NCBI GenBank assembly: GCA_004431415.1
Contig: QPMI01000652.1
Span: forward strand, 1-64,000
Direction: 5' to 3'
Length of the DNA stretch: 64,000 nt
Origin: Cyanophora paradoxa
Taxonomy: Eukaryota > Glaucocystophyceae > Cyanophorales > Cyanophoraceae
Shown: piece after piece, positions 63,001 to 64,000 of the stretch
Numbering within the stretch: the first letter of the stretch is position 1
How the letters are laid out: each line of letters starts with the position of its first letter
Translations under genes and position numbers: made by a program
Notes under the pieces: generated by a model
Databases searched by the model: none
What the model saw: the letters and a program-made list of their open reading frames with translations, nothing else
Told to the model about the DNA's origin: nothing

Positions 63001-63979
63001 CCTCGACATAAATGTAGCGAAAACAAAAATGCATGTGCGCACCGCCTCGCGGGCGAGGGAGAACAGGTCCTCCATAGGAACGGGATCATCCCAAACCGAG
63101 GCTTCCTGCAGCTGCTCATCCTCTTGATCTGAGCCACATTCGACGGATTCAGGTCCGGAGTCACGGTCGCCCACGTGCACCACATGTACAGGCGCTGTTT
63201 TCTCCGATTCGTGTTCAGATGTCGACTTTCGATGGTGCAGCGGAATTCTAAGGCATCTATCTTCTGGAACGTTGCGCATCGTTTGTGTGGGGTCACGATT
63301 GGTAGGACCAGGCCCGACAAGCGCTTGAGAGGAGAAATGGGGGGGCGGAACTTGAACAGGTTGTAGTGAGGTTTTGTCATGCAACGTTTCCCGTAGGAAG
63401 GAATATGCCCGACCGAGAACTTCGAGAACCTGGATGCATCCAGCCGCATCGTCAAGCAACTCACGCTGCGTCAAAGCGTTTCGCTGGGCCAGCGGCGTGC
63501 ACGTGGGAGAGGGGCTCATTTTGGAAAAGAGCCACTTCAGCACATCAGGGTGCTGACACAAAACAATGCCGAGCTTCACGGGGTGATGCACGCCAACCTC
63601 CCAGCCGCCTACTGTTTTAATCCAGCGCACTGCGGAAGTCCTTGTCACGACTTTAATTTGATCGAGACTCGAGACTAGTTGATCGCGAACGTTGATGCAT
63701 TTTACGTATGCATGCTTAATTGATCTAGATCAATCTTGAATTAGTTTGCATCTATACGTATACCGTACATGCATGAACTTTGATCTACAAAAGATCTACA
63801 GGATGCCGCGCACCCTTGAACAACTCCCGTCGATCATTCATCCAATTCGGCCCGATGGGATCTCCTTCGTGCACGTGCTCATGGACTTCCCGCAAGAAAG
63901 TCAAGCTCATGCAGTCAGCAATGTTCGAGACGTCGTCTAAAGCGTAGAAGCGATCAATCTTGTGATCTGCCAGAGGCAC
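57019..63979 (-). CDS. Large multi-exon gene or genes, zinc-binding segments, 5' end beyond the window
   Basis: Exons run leftwards from the right edge: 63,979-63,800 (DHKIDRFYALDDVSNIAD), 63,648-63,040, 62,933-62,770 (intron between them ends TTTAG), 62,700-62,610, 62,387-61,930 (LKRLDEIIFLALRNGF, DTLCRRLIVRTELDGG), 61,482-61,080, 60,990-60,810 (YTCCSHSGWLCNPETC), 60,560-60,190 (FCVCAPGEDAAKD, VACMNCYRHALH), 60,126-59,480 (VRLFCWFCSSHIPLEE), 59,363-58,940, 58,500-57,820 and 57,396-57,019. The Cys/His clusters suggest zinc-binding domains, perhaps RING- or UBR-like, but no pattern is complete enough to name. The exons may belong to one very large protein. Codon use and intron style match the AAA gene and look host-like. 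Confidence 0.5.
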
Positions 63980-64000
63980 AACTTGTACATTAGAATGGGA

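Overview
Kind of DNA. The window looks eukaryotic. Many genes are interrupted by short spliceosomal-type introns (GT-AG, plus several that only fit as GC-AG starting GCGCGC), and promoters carry TATA boxes and in one case a CCAAT box. Bases 1 to about 48,200 are extremely GC-rich with long poly-C and poly-G tracts. From about 48,400 to 64,000 the DNA is clearly less GC-rich. A GC-rich protist or alga would fit, but I cannot name the species.

Layout. 1-1,980: 3' part of a multi-exon Q/P-rich gene. 2,959-7,933: multi-exon transposon-like gene or gene pair with a Ulp1-like cysteine protease, a Crypton-like tyrosine recombinase and a zinc finger. 8,051-8,461: SLX1-like GIY-YIG nuclease. 10,068-11,645: coiled-coil gene. 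11,971-17,116: two paralogous F-box genes and two small genes. 18,254-24,795: divergent RING-finger gene and a very large primase-helicase (archaeo-eukaryotic primase with herpes UL52-type zinc site, fused to a UL9-like SF2 helicase). 25,065-28,400 and 41,180-43,350, plus a small inverted version at 17,561-18,130: satellite arrays made of two related repeats always facing each other. 30,598-40,510: compact, apparently intronless genes, including a Skp1/BTB-like protein, a TFIIB-like zinc ribbon, a separate TFIIB core and several unknowns. 45,218-48,120: eight-exon gene with a duplicated two-exon unit. 49,171-63,979: minus-strand multi-exon genes, one an AAA ATPase with introns inside its ATP-binding site.

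How it fits together. About a dozen genes between 11.8 and 40.7 kb share one promoter design: one or two palindromes close to GGGAATCCCG, then 15-60 bases later a TATA-like box such as GATAAAAGGGG, then the start codon about 50-110 bases further on. These genes supply primase-helicase, TFIIB parts, a GIY-YIG nuclease nearby, F-box, Skp1-like and RING proteins. That is a giant-virus or herpesvirus-like replication, transcription and ubiquitin toolkit. My inference is that roughly 8-43 kb (possibly 2-48 kb) is a large integrated virus-like element in a eukaryotic chromosome, and 49-64 kb is host-like DNA. I found no terminal repeats or target duplication that would fix its ends. Several open frames break by one base at G runs, so consensus errors or early decay must be kept in mind.
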